The notes under the pieces are model-generated. The model saw nothing but the letters and a program-made list of their open reading frames with translations. It was not told where the DNA came from and did no database searches. A DNA stretch of 64,000 nt from Streptococcus sanguinis SK355 (GTDB lineage: Bacteria > Bacillota > Bacilli > Lactobacillales > Streptococcaceae): positions 2,159,939-2,223,938 of the forward strand of contig NZ_GL890993.1 of assembly GCF_000212855.1 (NCBI RefSeq), written 5' to 3'. The position numbers were made by a program, and so were the translations under genes. Shown in pieces: positions 61,674 through 64,000 of this stretch; the first letter of the stretch is position 1, and the number at the start of each line of letters is the position of its first letter.

Positions 61674-64000
61674 TTATTTTTTGAAACGGATTCCGAAATA
61701 AACCCCACAACCAACTATAATAATCAAGCCTATAGCAAGTAGCGTAAAGCTGATTTCTGTACCTGTGAAAGGCAGAACTTTCTTCGAGTTCCCCTTATCT
61801 CCAGGTTTATCTTGATTTGATTTTTTCGGATCTGGATCACCTGTTTCTTTAGACGGATCTTTGTCTGGACCAGTCGGTTTTGTTTGGTCAGTTACGACTA
61901 ACTTCCCATCCTTGTATTCAACTGTATTTCCATTGGCATTAACAACTGTTACTGTGCCATCGAGATTCACTTGGAACACAATGTCAGTAACAGCTAGGTA
62001 ACCGGTTGGGGCTGCAGCTTCATGGAAGGTATATACTCCAGGAGCTAATCCAAGCTCATGCGATGTATTTGCTTCTGAAGTCCATTTCGCTACAGGATTA
62101 CCAGTTGCCTCTTTGCCTTGGAAAATTTGAATCTCTGCACCGGCAATCTCAGTACCGCCGAGGTTGACCTTACTGAAGGTCACCTTACGCGGGAGATCAT
62201 CATCCTTATCGGTTACTGTAACAGTTGAGCCATTAGTTACGACCTTGTTCTCTTCGCCCTTAGCATCTTTCTCGCCAACGTTTGTCACTTCCACTGTGCC
62301 ATCATGTTTGACTTGGAGTGTGATGTCGGTTACTTTGAGGTAACCCGTTGGGGCTGCTTCCTCATGGAAAGTATAAGTGCCCGATGCTAAGTTGATGTCC
62401 TTAGACTGGTTAGCTTCGGATGTCCAGCTTTCGACTGCTTGGCCTTCAGCTTTCTCGCCCTTGTAGATTTTAATCTGAGCACCGGCGATTTCAGTACCGC
62501 CGAGGTTGACCTTACTGAAGGTCACCTTACGTGGAAGATCATCGTCTTTGTCGGTTACAGTCACTTTGGAACCAGAGGTTACGACCTTGTTCTCTTCACC
62601 CTTAGCGTCCTTCTCGCCAACATTGATCACTTCCACTGTGCCGTCATGTTTGACTTGAAAAGTAATGTCAGTAACTTTAAGATAGCCGGTTGGAGCGGCT
62701 TCCTCATGGAAGGTATAAGTGCCTGGTGCCAAGTTCAAGTCTTTAGACTTACCAGCTTCGGATGTCCAGATTTCGACTGCATCTCCTTCTGCCTTATCGC
62801 CTTTGAAGATCTTGATCTGAGCTCCCGCGATTTCTTCTCCACCAAGGCTGACCTTACTGAAGGTCACCTTACGTGGAAGATCATCGTCTTTGTCCGTTAC
62901 TGTAACAGTTGAACCATTTGTTACGACCTTGTTTTCTTCACCCTTAGAGTCTTTTTCGCCAACATTTGTCACTTCCACTGTGCCGTCATGTTTGACTTGG
63001 AATGTGATGTCAGTCACTTTGAGGTAACCGGTTGGGGCGGCTTCCTCATGGAAGGTATAAGTACCAGGTGCTAAGTTGATGTCCTTAGACTTACCAGCTT
63101 CAGATGTCCAGCTTTCGACTGCTTGGCCTTCAGCTTTCTCGCCCTTGTAGATTTTAATCTCTGCACCGGCAATCTCAGTACCGCCGAGGTTGACCTTACT
63201 GAAGGTAATCTTACGCGGGAGGTCATCATCTTTGTCAGTAATAGTCAGAGTTCCACCATTGGTCGCAACGGTGTTAGCTTCGCCCTTAGCGTCCTTCTCG
63301 CCAACATTTGTCACTTCTACTGTGCCGTCATGCTTGACTTGGAATGTGATGTCGGTCACTTTGAGGTAACCGGTTGGAGCTGCTTCCTCATGGAAAGTAT
63401 AAGTGCCAGGTGCCAAGTTGATGTCCTTAGACTTGCCAGCTTCGGATGTCCAGCTTTCGACTGCTTGACCTTCTGCTTTATCGCCCTTGTAGATCTTGAT
63501 CTCTGCACCTGCGATTTCAGTTCCACCTAGGTTGACTTTACTGAAGGTAATCTTATGTGGAAGATCGTCATCCTTATCAGTAATAGCCAGAGTTCCACCA
63601 TTGGTCGCAACGGTGTTAGATTCACCCTTAGCGTCTTTCTCACCAACGTTTGTCACTTCCACTGTACCGTCATGCTTGACTTGGAATGTGATGTCCGTTA
63701 CTTTGAGGTAACCGGTTGGAGCTGCTTCTTCATGGAAAGTATAAGTGCCAGGTGCTAAGTTAATGTCCTTAGACTTGTTAGCTTCAGATGTCCAGCTTTC
63801 TACTGCATTTCCTTCTGCCTTATCGCCTTTGTAGATTTTAATCTCTGCACCGGCAATCTCAGTACCGCCAAGGTTTACCTTACTGAAGGTCACCTTACGT
63901 GGAAGATCATCATCCTTATCGGTTACTGTAACAGTTGAGCCGTTAGTTATGACCTTGTTCTCTTCACCCTTAGCGTCTTTCTCGCCAACGTTTGTCACTT
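61674..64000 (-). CDS. Large LPXTG surface protein with tandem SpaA/CnaB-type repeats (N-terminus outside the window)
   Basis: The frame is open to the window edge (about 775 residues visible, 3' end complete). It consists of tandem 114-residue units. Each has FSKVNLGGTEIAGAEIKIYKG, TYTFHEEAAPTGYLKVTD and a DKDDDLPRKV boundary. These match SpaA-type prealbumin-like domains in which the early Lys and the Glu of HEEAAP make an isopeptide bond. The last unit is divergent. After it comes a Pro/Asp/Lys-rich wall-spanning segment (TGPDKDPSKETGDPDPKKS), LPFTGT, a membrane helix and KK. It would be linked to peptidoglycan by the housekeeping sortase A and serve as a long adhesin stalk. The sorting motif and absence of nearby sortase mark it as independent of the pilus. 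Confidence 0.92.
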   Translation of the reverse strand, partial: VTNVGEKDAKGEENKVITNGSTVTVTDKDDDLPRKVTFSKVNLGGTEIAGAEIKIYKGDKAEGNAVESWTSEANKSKDINLAPGTYTFHEEAAPTGYLKVTDITFQVKHDGTVEVTNVGEKDAKGESNTVATNGGTLAITDKDDDLPHKITFSKVNLGGTEIAGAEIKIYKGDKAEGQAVESWTSEAGKSKDINLAPGTYTFHEEAAPTGYLKVTDITFQVKHDGTVEVTNVGEKDAKGEANTVATNGGTLTITDKDDDLPRKITFSKVNLGGTEIAGAEIKIYKGEKAEGQAVESWTSEAGKSKDINLAPGTYTFHEEAAPTGYLKVTDITFQVKHDGTVEVTNVGEKDSKGEENKVVTNGSTVTVTDKDDDLPRKVTFSKVSLGGEEIAGAQIKIFKGDKAEGDAVEIWTSEAGKSKDLNLAPGTYTFHEEAAPTGYLKVTDITFQVKHDGTVEVINVGEKDAKGEENKVVTSGSKVTVTDKDDDLPRKVTFSKVNLGGTEIAGAQIKIYKGEKAEGQAVESWTSEANQSKDINLASGTYTFHEEAAPTGYLKVTDITLQVKHDGTVEVTNVGEKDAKGEENKVVTNGSTVTVTDKDDDLPRKVTFSKVNLGGTEIAGAEIQIFQGKEATGNPVAKWTSEANTSHELGLAPGVYTFHEAAAPTGYLAVTDIVFQVNLDGTVTVVNANGNTVEYKDGKLVVTDQTKPTGPDKDPSKETGDPDPKKSNQDKPGDKGNSKKVLPFTGTEISFTLLAIGLIIIVGCGVYFGIRFKK
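61935..64000 (-). repeat. 342-bp coding tandem repeats in the LPXTG gene
   Basis: The marker GTTGACCTTACTG-type string recurs at 62163, 62505, 62847, 63189, 63531 and 63873, exactly 342 bp apart (114 codons). The units are about 85-97 percent identical by eye, with the distal unit the most different. Copy number beyond the window is unknown. Confidence 0.92.

Noticed and set aside
61935-64000. CRISPR array, from regularly spaced repeats
   Set aside because: The repeats are 342-bp, contiguous, in frame and coding for SpaA-type domains; there are no spacers or cas genes.

Overview
The window reads as chromosome of a low-GC Firmicute, almost certainly an oral Streptococcus of the mitis/sanguinis type. 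The clearest evidence is the pneumococcus-like order glmU, NUDIX hydrolase, macP, mtnN, and the long series ybeY-dgkA-era-hydrolase-NUDIX-mutM-coaE-pmrA-rpmG-secG-rnr-smpB-tehB. A sortase C pilus locus with several tandem LPNTGG pilins resembles the one known from S. sanguinis. The species is inferred, not proven. Nearly all genes lie on the minus strand.

Layout. 1-4.3 kb: two paralogous exported C69 dipeptidases flank a PrsW-type membrane protease; both dipeptidase promoters carry a cre-like CcpA site over the -35 box. 4.6-6.7 kb: PepO metallopeptidase. 7.1-17.3 kb: housekeeping genes for trans-translation, RNA decay, Sec export, CoA synthesis, DNA repair, ribosome assembly and lipid-carrier phosphorylation. 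17.5-26.6 kb: tRNA-Thr, alanine dehydrogenase, phoH, yozE, cvfB, frr, pyrH, an amino-acid permease, and rplK-rplA with probable L1 autoregulatory sites. 26.7-31.6 kb: a VOC protein, ftsK, a PspC-domain protein, a NUDIX protein, the lipoprotein isomerase SlrA and a zinc-ribbon protein.

31.6-41.1 kb is a pilus island: sortase C, three intact tandem pilins, a fourth pilin broken by one base in a poly(A) tract, and a broken LPETG adhesin. It is bounded by 122-bp direct repeats that copy the 3' end of the zinc-ribbon gene. 41.2-53.9 kb carries an ABC-F protein, mtnN, macP, glmU, a PadR regulator and an accessory stretch of small or truncated genes (GNAT proteins, Fic, a DUF2829/Tad2-like protein). 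54.0-60.2 kb looks like a peptide-antibiotic resistance region: an NSR-like S41 protease, a BceAB-type ABC transporter and a 43-residue peptide gene. These three share a TTACA-N4-TGTMA operator placed 53-54 bp upstream of the -10 box. 60.3-64 kb: an Old-Yellow-Enzyme-family oxidoreductase, then the C-terminal part of a large LPXTG adhesin built from exact 342-bp repeats and running off the window.

The most notable observations are the shared BceR/NsrR-like operators, the direct repeats bounding the pilus island, the possible on/off switching of the fourth pilin, the missing standard start codon of pmrA, and the small genes found by reading gene junctions.
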